Translations under genes and position numbers: made by a program
Shown here: piece after piece, positions 37,878 to 49,827 of the stretch
How positions within the stretch are numbered: the first letter of the stretch is position 1
Layout: each line of letters starts with the position of its first letter
NCBI GenBank assembly: GCA_958510825.1
Contig: OY294044.1
Location: 105,934,893-105,998,892, forward strand
DNA from: Brachypterus glaber
Lineage: Eukaryota > Arthropoda > Insecta > Coleoptera > Kateretidae
Reading direction: 5' to 3'
DNA length: 64,000 bases
Notes under the pieces: model-generated
Database searches by the model: none
What the model saw: the letters and a program-made list of their open reading frames with translations, nothing else
What the model was told of the DNA's origin: nothing

Positions 37878-38553
37878 TTAAGGCCAGCTTACTCTAAAAA
37901 ACGTATTTTTTTTCAATACATTTTATTTATAGTACAATACATGTTGAGTAATCAATTTTTTTACATATGAAAGCACATATATGAAATTACTTGAAAAAAA
38001 ATTTTTTTTTTTTTTTCAAAATGGCGGTCCTTAAAATGGCTACTGAAACTCATCTAATTCGTAGATGGATGACATCATTTCTTGGAAAAGAATTATCTGA
38101 AAGCAAAAAACAAAACGGTTTCATGTTCTGTATCGAATTGGCTATGGCCTCAAGCAGAATGAAACATTTTCAATGAAAAAAAACAAAATGGCGGACTTTT
38201 GAATTTTTTTTACCCTTTTTTTCACTTTTAATTGTTTATAACTTTTTTAAATAATAATGAATATTTCTGGTTCTGCTTGAGGCCATAGCCAGACATCTAA
38301 AGAGTAAAATGCCGTTTGGTTCATATCGATAAGTGCAATAGTTTTGAAATGAGAGTGTCATCCATCTACGAATCAGATGAGTTTCAGCAGACATTTTCAG
38401 GACCGCCATTAAAAAAAAAAAAAAAAAAAATTTTTTTCAAGTAATTTTATATATGTGCTTTCATATGTAAAAAAATTGATTACTCAACATGTTTTGTACT
38501 ATAAATAAAATGTATTGAAAAAAATTACGTTTTTTGGAGTAAGCTGGCCTTAA
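37878..38553. mobile_element. TTAA-flanked fold-back element, ~670 bp
   Basis: TTAA at 37878-37881 and 38550-38553, ends 'GGCCAGCTTACTC' and 'GAGTAAGCTGGCC'. The inverted arms are about 190-210 bp and include 'gaaagcacatatatgaa' and 'atctaattcgtagatggatg'. The TTAA duplication suggests mobilisation by a piggyBac-type transposase (inference). Confidence 0.8.
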
Positions 38554-38848
38554 ATATTAGAGGTGATCGAGATTCAAGTTTTTTTGAAAAGACGAAATCT
38601 TTCTAAATGTAGTCACCATAAATAAAACTATTTTTTTATTGAAAAATTTTAATTTTAGAGTTAATTTCTGCAATGTTGTATTGTATTCAAAATGGAGTTC
38701 TAAAACCAAAACAAATAGTTTTATCTGAAAAAATAATCAAAAATTTCACTTTGTCGATTTTTTTTCGTTGCCTCGTAAAATTTTAAATACATTTTAATTC
38801 AGAATAAAAAATTATATCCAATTACACTACTAAATTATGTTTTATTAT

Positions 38849-39829
38849 ACAGGGTGTCTCAACGATGCCGAGTCGGTCGATATAAAGTAAAGTATCCACT
38901 TTAGAGAAAAACTTTAAAGGGAAAAGTTGTATGGTTTTAAAAAAAGGCACATTCTAAAAATATTTTGAAATATACAGGATGGTCCTCCTAGGGTGGGTAA
39001 CATCTGACTTAATTTTTCTAAACGGAATGGTATATTTTTTATTATGGCAACTCATGTCATAAAAATACCTTTTGAGATGGAACAGACGAAAAAAATTATG
39101 TAATTATACAGGGTGTCTCAACGAAGCCCAGTCGGTCGATATATAGTAAAGTATACCCTTTAGAGAAAAACTTTAACGGTATGGTTTTAAAAAAGGCAAA
39201 TTCTAAAAATATACAGGATGGTCCTCCTAGGGTCGGTAACATGTGACTTAATTTTTCTAAACGGAATGGTATATTTTTTATTATGTCATCTCACTTGTCA
39301 TAAAAATACCTTTATTTTAATATCATATTATATGGGTCTTTTGTTTATAGTTTTTGAGATATATATATATTTTTTTTTTTTGAGAAAAAATGCATTTTTA
39401 GTGATGAGATAAAACCTGCTTCAATTTCTTTACTTTTTGTCAAAAATTAATAAAATTTTGCAAGCTGATCTTAAAAGCGTGTATCTAATTTCTTTATGTA
39501 CAAAAAATAAAATATTTTATACAGGGCGTTCAAAATTATATTTAAACTTTTAGATTTTTAAACATAAAAAATCAATTTTTTTTTAAATGGAATGCTATAT
39601 TTTTTATTTGCTCATTAAATTTGGAATAAAATTCTACATTTAATAATATAGCATTCCATTAAAAAAAAATATGTTACCCACCCTAGGAGGACCAATCTGT
39701 ATATTTCAAAATATTTTTAGAATGTGCCTTTTTTTAAAACCATACAACTTTTCCCGTTAAAGTTTTTCTCTAAAGTGGATACTTTACTATATAACGACCG
39801 ACTCGGCTTCGATGAGACACCCTGTATAA
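38849..39829. repeat. 'ACAGGGTGTCTCAACGA' repeat cluster
   Basis: Direct copies begin at 38849 and 39107 ('acagggtgtctcaacga', 'gtcggtcgatat'), and an inverted copy ends at 39829 ('gactcggcttcgatgagaca' then 'ccctgta'). Inner inverted blocks include 'ggtcctcctagggtgggtaa' against 'ttacccaccctaggagg'. This is a composite of two or more insertions of one TIR element. Confidence 0.7.
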
Positions 39830-40527
39830 TTACATTTTTTTTGTCTGTTCCATCTCAAAAGTTAAAGTATAACCTAACTGCCCATAAGAATTATATTTTG
39901 GATAAAATAGGTTGTACATTTTATCTAAAATTGACATTTTTCAAACGTGACAATAAAATCGATTTTTTAAAATTCCTTCATTTATTAAAATACAGTTTGA
40001 CAGTGAGTCATTTCAAAATTTCGAAAAAAGTTGAAATTCGATCACCCCTATTAAAAATATACAAGAATTTATTTTGATGCATTTTTACAAATTTACTTTG
40101 CTATGCTAGGCGCGTATAGATTTTTGATGTTTATAATATGCACAAAAAATAAGGGACAGGCAAGCCATATCGTCATATTGAAAAACTACTACATAAAAAT
40201 ATTGAAAATTTTAAGAAAAACTTAGTCATCTACATAAAATATATAATTTTTTAATTAACGGTATATCTTGTTTTTCAAGTACTATTTGGTGAATAAGTAG
40301 TAGTACCCACAGAGAAATCCTTACTTAAAGTACGTTTTACTCACATGAAGTTGCTAAAAAATTTTTATATCCGCTATAGTCGGAGAACTGGTGACATTAT
40401 TTTCTCCCGGCTCTATTTTATATATTTTTTAAAGTACATTCAAATTAAGCTATTTTCAAATTGCTAGGCTCCGGATCCGGTTCCTCTGGGTGCTAGAAGC
40501 TCCAATAGCTATGGCAAAAAATCTTTT
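39830..40527. other. AT-rich intergenic sequence
   Basis: No gene-like sequence found. The segment 40456-40520 ('ttcctctgggtgctagaagc') resembles the reversed sequence beside the LINE at 42430-42490, so it is probably a LINE scrap. Confidence 0.45.
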
Positions 40528-41420
40528 TTTATTCGACTTCCTAAAGGAGGAGGTTATCAATTCGACGTGACTTTTTTTATGTTTGTTCCCGCATAACTTT
40601 GGAACAAATGAACGGAATTTGATGAAATTTTTTGCAACTTAAAGAGGGCATTCATGAGGTGGTCCCGTTTCAATTTGACGCTCGGATAATGCCGGGTAAG
40701 TCGGATAATTAAGATAAATCTAATCGTTTTAATGTAATTTTACTTAAAACCGGCTTAATTTGGTTCTAATACCAACCAATTTTTTAGAAAATGATCGGAT
40801 AACTCGGATAAGCCGGATAACTTGATTAAGGGGTCATTCAAATATTACGACATCTTTTAAATGCCGCTAAACTTGATTCTGTGGACTTTATATTAAAATA
40901 TCAAGAGAAAATTATAAAATTTGTGATTATACCATAAGGCGTTATTTCATTATGACTTAACGCTTAAAGTTTAACAAAGATTTTCTTTAGTATTTCGTTT
41001 AGAATAAGGTTGGTTGCACTCTTGGTGGCTGAAATAAAAATACTATTAAATTTATTTTTAGAAATTTAGAAGATGATGACGTCAGAACAGACTAATAGTG
41101 CGTTGTGACGTCAACAGCTTGCCGAGATGGACGGACAACTATAATTTAGCTTAGATGATGTTACAAATCTACAAGTTCTGTGTCTCTAAAAAGTAAAAAA
41201 TAAAAACTTTTATCAAAAAAAAATGAACCGATATCTGTCTCTAAAAAGTAAAAAATAAAAAATAAGTCGGTGCCAATTTCACAACAAACAATTTAACAAC
41301 AAAAATAATTGTTAGTATTTAATTTAGGGAGTGTTGAAATTGGCACCGGCTTATTTTTTATTTTTTACTTTTTAGAGACAGAAATCGGTTCATATTTTTT
41401 GCGAAAAGTTTTTTTTCCGA
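40528..41420 (+). mobile_element. 'ACCGACTTCCAAAAAGGAGG' family, copy 2
   Basis: Starts 'attcgacttcctaaaggagg' then 'aggttatcaattcgacgtg'. Shares 'cgctcggataatgccgggta' and the 3' hairpin around 'ggtgccaatttcac' with the copies at 18790-19537 and 53606-54475. The family was named from its best-preserved start at 53609. From memory, sequences of this kind are widespread in insect genomes. Confidence 0.75.
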
Positions 41421-41837
41421 GTCACATACATTACAATTAATACATTCAGATTAGGCTATTTTTATAGTTATACACAATAATTCTGGGTCCAAGGGGTAAG
41501 AACAGTCTTTAAAAAGTGCCTTTGACTTATGTGATACATAATATTTTAAAGAAATGAGAATTTATAAAATGGCATTTTGATTAAATGCAAATTATTATAA
41601 AAAGTCGTTAGTATTGACATATGTCAAATAAACTTTTTAAAGTCTGTTTTTACCCCTTGGCCTGCTGAATAATTGTGTAAAATGTTGGAAATAGACTAAT
41701 ATAAATGTAATAAATGTTATGTGTTTGACACAATACAATACAATATAAGTGGGGTTGTGAGGCATGGTACTGCCTTTCAAATCACTGCGACCAATGAGAT
41801 CTGTTGTGAATCCCCTCTGCAATTTAGTCCACATCAA

Positions 41838-42480
41838 ACTTTAGGCTTTCAAAGAAGCCTAAGAGTTTTTTGGGGGCTACTTGGGATATATCTGCAGGTC
41901 TTGGGTATACCTGTTCTAGATATTTCTGGTGCTTCTGAGCATAGACGGCAAATGTCGATTTCAGACTTTCCCATTTTTTTAAGATGATATCTTAACGGGC
42001 AGTGTCCGGTTAACAGCCCTGTATAGGTCTTTAGGTCCACCTTGCTGAGATCGAGTAATTTTCTTGTTCGTTTAGGTTCATATTTTATGAATATTTTGGT
42101 CTGTCTTAAGTTTTGGTCTTTCCAATATCGAGTTTTGATTTTGGTTTCCCATCTCTTAATTGCCTCTACCTGATGGCTTTTGTTAAAGCCACAGAAAGGT
42201 TCAGGGCCAATAAATTGAGCGCATGCTCCCTCTCTCGCCAGCCTCATTGCCCTCAACACCCTCGTGTCCTGGCACCCACATCAAGGAAACCTTGTTGGTT
42301 TCTGCCAGTTGTTTGAGGGTTTCGTAGCATTCCCAGGCAAGCTTTGACCCAAATGTACATGAGTTTAGTGCCTTTATTGACACAATAAGTAAAAAATATA
42401 TTTTTCGGGGACCCCATTTCGTCACCTCTTTTGGAGCTTCTAGCACCCAAAGGAACCCGATCCAGGACCTAGCGATTTGC
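41838..42480 (-). mobile_element. LINE 3' end with RNase H and zinc-knuckle region
   Basis: The minus strand encodes '[17 protein letters not shown]' (RNase H; frameshifted near 42235), '[20 protein letters not shown]', '[17 protein letters not shown]' and 'SEIDICRLCSEAPEI', a Cys-rich C-terminus typical of Jockey/R1-type ORF2. It is the same family as 7795-8255 but keeps the segment deleted there. Both copies share the 3' end 'ctcttaggcttctttgaaag'. Confidence 0.85.
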
Positions 42481-42723
42481 AAATAGCTTCATTTGAATGT
42501 ACTTTAAGACATATATAAAATACAGCTGAGATAAACTAATGGTGATTTCTCCAGTTAGATTAGACAGGGACAAAAGTTCTACCCAAAAAGGATAGAAGAC
42601 ATACATACACTCTCACTTCCACCCAACCAAACAAATTCTGTATTTTTTCTTTGTTGAACAAATACAATATTTATAAAGAACTTTCACTTTCGGGTTTAGA
42701 CCGTGTTAATGGATTTTCACTTT

Positions 42724-42760
42724 CCGACGTTTCGTCTCTTACTACTAGAGACATCTTCAG
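42724..42760 (-). ncRNA. hammerhead-like motif, left arm
   Basis: Inverted copy of the motif at 43317-43352, here downstream of the GIY-YIG fragment on the same strand, where Penelope-like elements carry it. Confidence 0.5.
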
Positions 42761-42833
42761 GGATTAATCTGAAACTAAGTTTCGAATCAACTTGTGTCAC
42801 TATTTATGACGAGTTGTGGTTATTCACCCGTGA

Positions 42834-43136
42834 TTAGGTTTTTCCTATCAAAGACTTCCATATTGCAGGTAAGTGGTAACCAGTGTCCCGATTGATATTG
42901 TTAGGATGCTTGATGATTTCTATTGATTCCCGTATCTTCCTTGGCATTTTTCTGTTTTCTGTTAATATTTGTTTTGTTTCAGACAAATTGATTTTATGAC
43001 CTGTTTCATGTACATGTTCGGCTACTGCCGATAAGGAAATTTGTTTCTTTCTTATATTGCGCTCATGCTCTTGAAGTCTTGTAGAAATTTTTCTCTTAGT
43101 TTCACCTATGTAAACCGTACCACAGAAAAATGCCAA
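42834..43136 (-). pseudogene. GIY-YIG endonuclease fragment of Penelope-like element
   Basis: A 100-codon open frame with 'CGTVYIGETKRKISTRLQEH', the GIY-YIG signature followed by the conserved Arg and Glu-His region, then 'ISLSAVAEHVHETGHKI', typical of Penelope-like endonucleases. The end is 'HLPAIWKSLIGKT'. The reverse transcriptase normally encoded upstream is missing, so it is a truncated remnant. Its 3' half is repeated in reverse in the right arm (43123-43240). Confidence 0.85.
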
Positions 43137-43316
43137 GGAAGATACGGGAATCGATAGAAATCATCAAGCATCCTAACAATATCAATCGGGACACTGGTTA
43201 CCACTTACCTGCAATATGGAAGTCTTTGATAGGAAAAACCTCGTCACGGGTGAATAACCACAACTCGTCATAAATAGTGACACAAGTTGATTCGAAACTT
43301 AGTTTCAGATTAATCC

Positions 43317-43352
43317 CTGAAGATGTCTCTAGTAGTAAGAGACGAAACGTCG
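43317..43352 (+). ncRNA. hammerhead-like motif, right arm
   Basis: 'CTGAAGA' (core pattern CUGANGA) at 43317-43323, a 6-bp stem gtctct/agagac (43325-43330 and 43338-43343) with a 7-nt loop, then 'GAAA' at 43344-43347. One extra U (43324) lies between core and stem. 'ggattaatcc' just upstream is self-complementary, as in hammerheads that act as dimers. Activity is unproven. Confidence 0.5.
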
Positions 43353-43578
43353 GAAAGTGAAAATCCATTAACACGGTCTAAACCCGAAAGTGAAAGTTCT
43401 TTATATCTTAATGGCCGTGAAAGCTTAAAATCTAAAATAAAATACAATATTTACTTGGCCGGGCGAAAAGTGTAACTATATTATTTTTATAAAAGAAATT
43501 ACTGGCGCCATCTAAATTTTAGTAGAATTATCTTATTCTACAGATTCACATTAGCTATATTCGTTCGTGCCGCTCAGT

Positions 43579-43666
43579 GCTACACTTTCCGGCCAACCAA
43601 ATAAATACTGTATTTGTTGTATGAAAACCAAATACAGTATTTATTTGGTTGGCTGGAAAGTGTAGC
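43579..43666. repeat. hairpin with ~36-bp stem
   Basis: 'gctacactttccggccaacc' plus 'aaataaatactgtattt' pairs with 'aaatacagtatttatttggt' plus 'tggctggaaagtgtagc', with a loop of about 14 nt. Related, degraded sequence ('ccaaccaaacaaattctgta') lies at about 42627. Confidence 0.8.
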
Positions 43667-45084
43667 AAAAATGAGATAGAGATAGGGTAGACGTCTTTTG
43701 TTTCATAATTCTAGTTGTAAAGAGCTTCATTAAATAAAAATGGTCACCAGCTCTTAGACTACTAGTACTTAAATCTTAGACAATATGTTAAAACTTGAAT
43801 GACGGAAAAGTGCTTGGTTTAAATAATAAAATTTCTTGAATCGAGCTGTAAAAAAACTTAAATGAAAGATGGCAAGTAGTTATTTTTACTAAGTATTTTA
43901 AATTATTAAAATAATTAAATTAATAATATAACTAATATTAGTATTTACTAATTTTTTGGAAAAAAGTACTGACTGAACTTGAAACAAATTAGTGTTTTTT
44001 TTAAAATTATGTAAATATGTTTATATCAAGTATTTTTAAACTTGCAACAAGGATCTAACACAATTATCACAAATACTTCATATTAGTCTGCCAACTGGAC
44101 TCTTTTTTGGACCTTTTTGCCAACCATTCTACATTAACGGGGGCTGCAGTTTAGCGCGGGATCAGAACCTCGTTTGTTCATTTGTTTTGTAAATAAGCTT
44201 GGATGTTATTTTAAGATTTTTTTAATTATTGATTTAATGAGAAGACTAAGTTTTTTTTTTAATTTACGAAAAGGACTGCGTTATTCTAAATTTGTATAGT
44301 AGTTATAAGACTTTTTTTTAAATAAATAATATTTATCGATAGTCATATATACAAGGGAAGGTCAAACAGTTTGCATTTAGGGATAAAAAATAATAAATAT
44401 TTAGTAAATACCTTACTTGCTCAAATTAAAGTTTATTTTTTTAAGGTATAGTTATTTTAAACATTCCCGCTTGTAAACAATCTCGAAATTACCATAGCAA
44501 CGTAAGATACGCATGCGTCGTAAGCGAAATGACTAGGCCCAATTTACACAACCGTAAAACGTTGACGTGCCTTTAACGAGAACAAAACAATGGCTTATTC
44601 CTCTAAATTATTGGAATAAAAGCGATTTTATAAGCAAATTTTGTTTCTACAGGAATACAAAAGTGTTTTTAGCAACAGCTTTATCAATTTTCTTTTTTTA
44701 CATCAAACATCATAAAAACAAAGTAAGTAAACAAAAATTATAAATTTTGGTTATGTTGAAATTCAAAACAAGGACATGCTTCAGTGTAAATCGGACTTTG
44801 TGGAGTATTTAGCGGCAAATTTAAAATAACTATACTTTAAAAAAATAAACTTTAGACAAAATATTTATTAATAGAATGTTATTTTTCTAAAAACCAATCT
44901 AAATTCAGCGTAAAATATTGGTCGTTCTCTTTACCATATTTTTTTTATACAGTATTTGCAGTATATTTTCTAAGCAAACTTTGTACCTTCCTAGGGCCTT
45001 TTTTAAGGAGAGGAATATTGCTAAACTTTCTATAACTTATTAATTCTTTAATATAAATACCAAAATTTTATCGTAAACTAGACT
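43667..45084. other. AT-rich intergenic sequence
   Basis: Nothing recognisable. Short open frames carry no conserved motif. Confidence 0.45.
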
Positions 45085-45349
45085 ATGTGCATAGCGCGTA
45101 TGCATAGCAAGTCTACTATCGTGAGTTCGATTCTCACTGGCGCCGATTTGCCTTTTTCAGTTAATTAATAATTGAAATTTGGCGAAGGCGATAAGTGAAA
45201 CGGACACTCCCTAGAAACTAGTTCGAAAGTCAGTATAAGCCGTTGGTTCCCTCTACTACTAGCCCACACAAGTCCTGGACTTAGGGGATGCTTAATTAAG
45301 TAGAATAGTACGAGGTTAAACAAACAAACAAACAAACAAACAAAACAAA
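45085..45349 (+). mobile_element. tRNA-derived SINE with (CAAA)n tail
   Basis: Contains a B-box-like 'gagttcgattctcac' (45123 onward; consensus GTTCGANTC) about 30 nt after an A-box-like 'tagcgcgtatgc', a tRNA-unrelated body ('gtgaaacggacactccctag') and a tail of repeated 'caaa' (45319-45349). The order fits a pol III-transcribed SINE. It is not a functional tRNA gene because the cloverleaf is not complete. Confidence 0.7.
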
Positions 45350-45587
45350 TATTTGTTGTAATTTGCGCCCCATTCGCACGCTGATCCTAAACAGACATTA
45401 GGTTTAAATGACTTGCCATCACAAAGAAAGAGTCAATCCTGTTAGTAGGAGGTTTACACAACAGTAAAATCTGAGGTGCACGGATTCGGGAGATAATGGG
45501 CTTTATTCCTCAGTAATGACCATAGTCGACTTAATAATTCCTTATTTTATACAGTTTTAGATTTTTATATATAAATGTTCTCCTTCT

Positions 45588-45892
45588 CTTTCTCTCTCTC
45601 TCTCTAGTTATTTGGTCCTTTTCTTCCGAATAATTAACCAGGGTTTCTCTATATAAGGTTTTCAGTGCGCAAGTACTAATCGGATATGTATCCTGACTTG
45701 CGCACTATCACTGATAAATTACTACTGTAGTAATTTCCACGCTAAAAAAATTATCTTCAAACGACCATTATTATTCACTTAAAATTTAATAGTTCACACG
45801 ATTAATAACCATATATACATTTGTATATTGTTCACTTTAACTTGTACGTAAAACATTAATATAAAAATACTCTAGGCACATCATAAAAGATG
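45588..45892 (+). repeat. dispersed repeat with (CT)n head, copy 2
   Basis: Matches 24836-25165: 'aattaaccagggtttctct', 'cagtgcgcaagtactaatcg' and 'ctctaggcacatcataaaag'. Confidence 0.75.
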
Positions 45893-46474
45893 GCGAATTC
45901 GCTGCACTGGACTGTGAGCCAAGAAGGCTACACCCGTTCCTTTCAAAGACCACGCTGTAACTGTATATAAATGTTAAACAGAGAATTTATATCCGTTCTC
46001 ATTTATAAATAGTTTATCAATTTTCAATTGGATATATTCCCGGGCGAGTCCATTATTGAAAACTTCACCAAACTGTTCTAGTAAAAATTAATTCTAAAAG
46101 TTTACCCTCCAGCAAACAGATGTCACTACTATTAAAAACGAATACAAACCAAAAAGTTCTAGCCTTTTTATAAAAACAAAGCACCATGAATAAGTGCAAA
46201 AAGCCTCAATAACACTTTTCTCCGAAATAGAAAAAAAATAGACTATTTGTAATTGACTATTATATGGATTTAAATTCTCTAATAATAATTTATATAAAAT
46301 AAGCTAAAATAGTATAAAATTAAGGACTATTAGGTCGATTATGGTTATTTTTAAGGAATAAAGTCCATTATCTTTCGAAGCCAAGCTCCTTAGATTTTAC
46401 TGTGTATGGTTTTATAATGTTTAGACATCCTACTAACAGGATTTTTGGTTTGCGTTGGCCAATCACTTAATATT

Positions 46475-46655
46475 AATTTCTACTGGGGGGTTAACCGCTA
46501 CCAGGAAAGTGTACAAAAGAGTTCCCCTAATGCATGAATTCCCCTGAATTCCTCATGAGTTCCCCTGAATTCCTTATGAATTCCTCTGAATTCCTTATGA
46601 CTTCCCCTGAAAAGAAAATATTTCCCCGGCGGTTAACCCCCCAATTTCTACTTAG
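46475..46655. repeat. 'AGTAGAAATT'-capped module with 'TTCCCCTGAATTCC' tandem repeat
   Basis: 'aatttctactggggggttaa' plus 'ccgc' on the left and 'gcggttaaccccccaattt' plus 'ctact' on the right enclose about four ~20-bp units of 'ttcccctgaattccttatga' (46516-46612). Confidence 0.75.
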
Positions 46656-47122
46656 GATCAGCGTTTACAAAAATTTGCTTGTGGGCAAGATTACAAAATC
46701 ATCTTTCCTGTGAGTTAACGTAACAAGTTCCAAGTATTTCTACTAAAGCATTCATGGTAGGTTTTAAAAAAGTTTAATAAAAAATAAAGCATTTGTAGTC
46801 AAGTTTAGCATTTTCTTCGTGCCTTAAAAACGCCCTGAATCTCCCTTCATATAATCATATCATAAACCTTGCCGCCCTGAATTGCCTAAGTAGTAAATGT
46901 GCTAATAAAAGATGTATAAAATTATGTTAGAAAAAAGTGTGCAGTGGAGAGAATATAAAAAAAACTAGTCAATTTTATGTTTGGTCAATTTTAGATTGAG
47001 TAGATGATATATTACTTAATTGAAAACGTAAAGCCTCTTGGTTCAAATCCTGAAAGAGTGACTGCAAAAAAAGAGGGTTTTTAGCCTCTTTTTCAAACAT
47101 CTGTAACTTCGATTGGAATTGA

Positions 47123-47778
47123 TAAAATGTAACGTATAAGTGCTCAAATTTTTTGTCTGGTCATGAACTTGTGCAAAAAGCAAGATTTATTGTTGTAGAA
47201 GCTAAACATCCCCTTAAAAAAGGTTAACTATGGGTACTTGAATTGAATTTTATACCAAACTTTCTTACATTTTATTAAACCTAACTGACTGGATCCCTTA
47301 ACTCGATTTTTCTTGATAATTACTACTTTTCTTGGTGCTTGGGGGGTAAATTTTCATCAAATACAAGGGTGATACCCCTTTATGTGTTTTTATGTTTTAT
47401 TTTACAGAAAAATGTGTTTTTTAAATATTTTGAAATTTTTATTTTAGAAGCATTTTTCTGTAATATAAAACATAAAAAACACGTAAAGGGGTATCAACCT
47501 TGGATTTTATGAAAATCCACCCCCACAAAGAGGGTTAAACTACCCCCAAGCACAAAAAAAGTAGTAAATCATAAAGTATCTCAAGAAAAATCGAGTTAAA
47601 GGGATCCAGTCAGTTATGTTTAATAAAATGTGAGAAAGTTTGGTATAAAATTCAATTCAAGTACCCCTAGTTAACCTTTTGTTTAAGGGGATGTTTAGCT
47701 TCTAGAACAATAAATCATGCTTTTTGCACAAGTTCATGAACAGACAAAAATTTTTAGCACTTATACGTTACATTTTAT
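47123..47778. mobile_element. fold-back element, ~655 bp
   Basis: 'aaaatgtaacgtataagtgc' on the left mirrors 'gcacttatacgttacatttt' on the right. The arms of about 300 bp stay alike ('ggatcccttaactcgattt', 'tggtataaaattcaattcaa', 'tacccctttatgtgttttt'). The loop is near 47405-47455. No coding sequence. Confidence 0.85.
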
Positions 47779-47928
47779 TTATGTCTTTCCTTTAAGGCAA
47801 GCATAATAGCTAAATTTTTGATTTTCAATATTTCGACACGAAATAGGATGGCAGATCTGCAGAATTTGAGTCAAGATACTTCGTTTCTACAAGGTTCACT
47901 TTTATAATCGAAAAAATAGTAAACCCCT

Positions 47929-49240
47929 CACTGTAGTCGTGAAGCCAATTTAGGTTTTAAAGAATAGTCAAAGAACAACCAGTGTATATCGTTTAAAGGA
48001 AGTCTAGGCTATTCATGGCTATCAGTAGCAAAATCGCAGCAGATCCGTTTCGGAAGATACTGTTAAAAGTTCTTGTTGATGACCCTGTTTCTTTTAATTG
48101 CTTTCCCATTTTGAAAGTTTCGGAAAGCCTTGTATTCGTACAAAAATTTTCAAAATTTTTTTTTTTGCGAATTTTGCATTTTATGACGTTTTATGTCGAT
48201 ATAAATCATTTTCAAGCAAAAAAAAATTGTCGGTCGATCGGTCTGTCCGGCAAATTTTGTGGGCACGATAACTTGAGAACGCTTTAAGCTAGAGACTTGA
48301 AATTTGACATACGGGTATTTTACCAAAAGTTCTAGCTCGGGATTGTTTTTGGTGAACATTGGGGTGCGGCAAGGAGGGCAAATGGGGAAAAAATCATTTT
48401 TTTTAGAAAGTTTTGAAAATTGCTATATAGCGGTTTTTGAGGTTGCTGAAATTGAATCTAATAATATTTTTTTTTCTAAATCCATCCTCGAGTCGGTGAG
48501 GGGGTAAATATTTTTAAATATTTTCGTCAAAATTGGTATAAAGGGGTTTTTGGGGTTGGCGAAATGAATCTGATATTTTTTTTCTAGTTTCACCCCCTGA
48601 GGGGCGACGAGTAGTTTTCGTGAAAACTGGTATATTGGGGGTTTTTAAGGTTGCTGAAAGTAAATCTAATAATAAAAAAATTGGGGGTAGTTTTCGTGAA
48701 AATTTGTATATTGGGGTTTTTGAGGGTGCTAAAAGTGAATCTGATGAAAAAAAATCAAACTCTCTTTTACTGGGCAGTGTATTTTACGTATAATTTATAA
48801 ATTTATACAACAGATTTGACAATATTTTGTCCGTAGAATCAGAATCAGAATTTCTCGCTATCGATTTTTGATTTCGAAAAAAAATGTATTTATACAAAAA
48901 TTAATTTTTGACAGTTTTGTGTTTTGGAAGGTTGCAAAAGATTAGATATAACAATTCAGTGAACGGGTTTAGATTCTATGCAAAACATTTAACTAGAATT
49001 GGTATAAAAATTTTCAAATCATATATGGTTGTATATGATATAATAGTTATAAATAATTTTTTAAAGAAACAGGGCAATAGCCAATAACAGTACAGTAACA
49101 GTATCTTCCAAAAACGATCTGCAGCAATTTTGCTATTGATTGTTATGAATAACACAGATCCCATTCTTTCAATGTCCACTGGTTGTTTGCTTTGACCATT
49201 CTTTGAAACTTAAAGTGTCTTCAGGACTACCGTCCCTTAC
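47929..49240. mobile_element. ~1.3-kb inverted-end element with internal tandem units
   Basis: The left segment 'agtcgtgaag', 'aaagaatagtcaaag' and 'caaccagtg', then 'agtagcaaaatcgcagcaga' and 'cggaagatactgtta', matches the reversed right end 49050-49240. Inside (48420-48770), ~100-bp units occur about four times ('gtttttgaggttgctgaaa', 'gtagttttcgtgaaaa', 'tggtatattggggg'). Confidence 0.65.
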
Positions 49241-49453
49241 ACAGGTAGATTTTAATTTTTAAAATTCGCAAAAATTTAAATAGATTTTTTTTTTACTTTT
49301 TATTCGAATATAAAATTCCACCCTGTATCAATATTTAGAAGCAAAAAATACAAAAAAATATTGCTTCTATATGAGTTAATAACGTAGATTATTGAATAAG
49401 TCTGGAAATGTTATATCGATTATTTATTATGAAAGCACTAGGGCTGTATTATA

Positions 49454-49827
49454 CAGGGTGTTACATTTGTTTGGACTTTTAGTACAACCCTCGTAAAAGA
49501 ATTATAGAAAATAATCGTAATTTTTTTGTGGCATTTAAAATAAGTAATTCATACATAAAGAAATTGGTATATTTCATTTTTGTGAGCCTTTTTACAATGG
49601 ACTCTAAAAAAATGTGCCATTCTGCCAACAATATGTCTTATTTACACGGACCTCGAAAATGAAAAGAGCCGAAAATCCGCTTTTTTTTTGTAGATACTGT
49701 CTCAAGTCGGCAGTCCGTTTTTTTTGTAGATATTGTCTCAAGTCGGCAGCATTGGTCTTATACTTATTTCTCAAAATATTCGTTGAAAATTATTGTATTT
49801 TTTGTCAGTATTAAGTGTAACACCCTG
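49454..49827. mobile_element. 'CAGGGTGTTACA' TIR MITE
   Basis: Ends 'CAGGGTGTTACATT' and 'AGTGTAACACCCTG', flanked by TA (49452-49453, 49828-49829). A ~40-bp tandem duplication lies inside ('tgtagatactgtctcaagtc' then 'ggcag', at 49690 and 49726). Confidence 0.8.

Larger units (their letters stand above)
42672..43404. mobile_element. Penelope-like element fragment, fold-back
   Basis: The arms 42672-42954 and 43123-43404 are near-identical inverted copies around a ~168-bp centre. The minus strand carries a GIY-YIG endonuclease C-terminal part. Each arm carries a hammerhead-like motif. Known: Penelope-like retroelements have a C-terminal GIY-YIG domain and hammerhead motifs in their terminal repeats. 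The reverse transcriptase is absent, so this is a remnant. Confidence 0.85.

Noticed and set aside
39724..40077. 117-codon plus-strand frame
   Set aside because: It starts inside the inverted copy of a 'CAGGGTGTCTC' element and continues in AT-rich sequence. The composition is non-coding.
45100..45160. tRNA gene
   Set aside because: Has box-like promoter elements but no complete cloverleaf, and is followed by a SINE body and a (CAAA)n tail.
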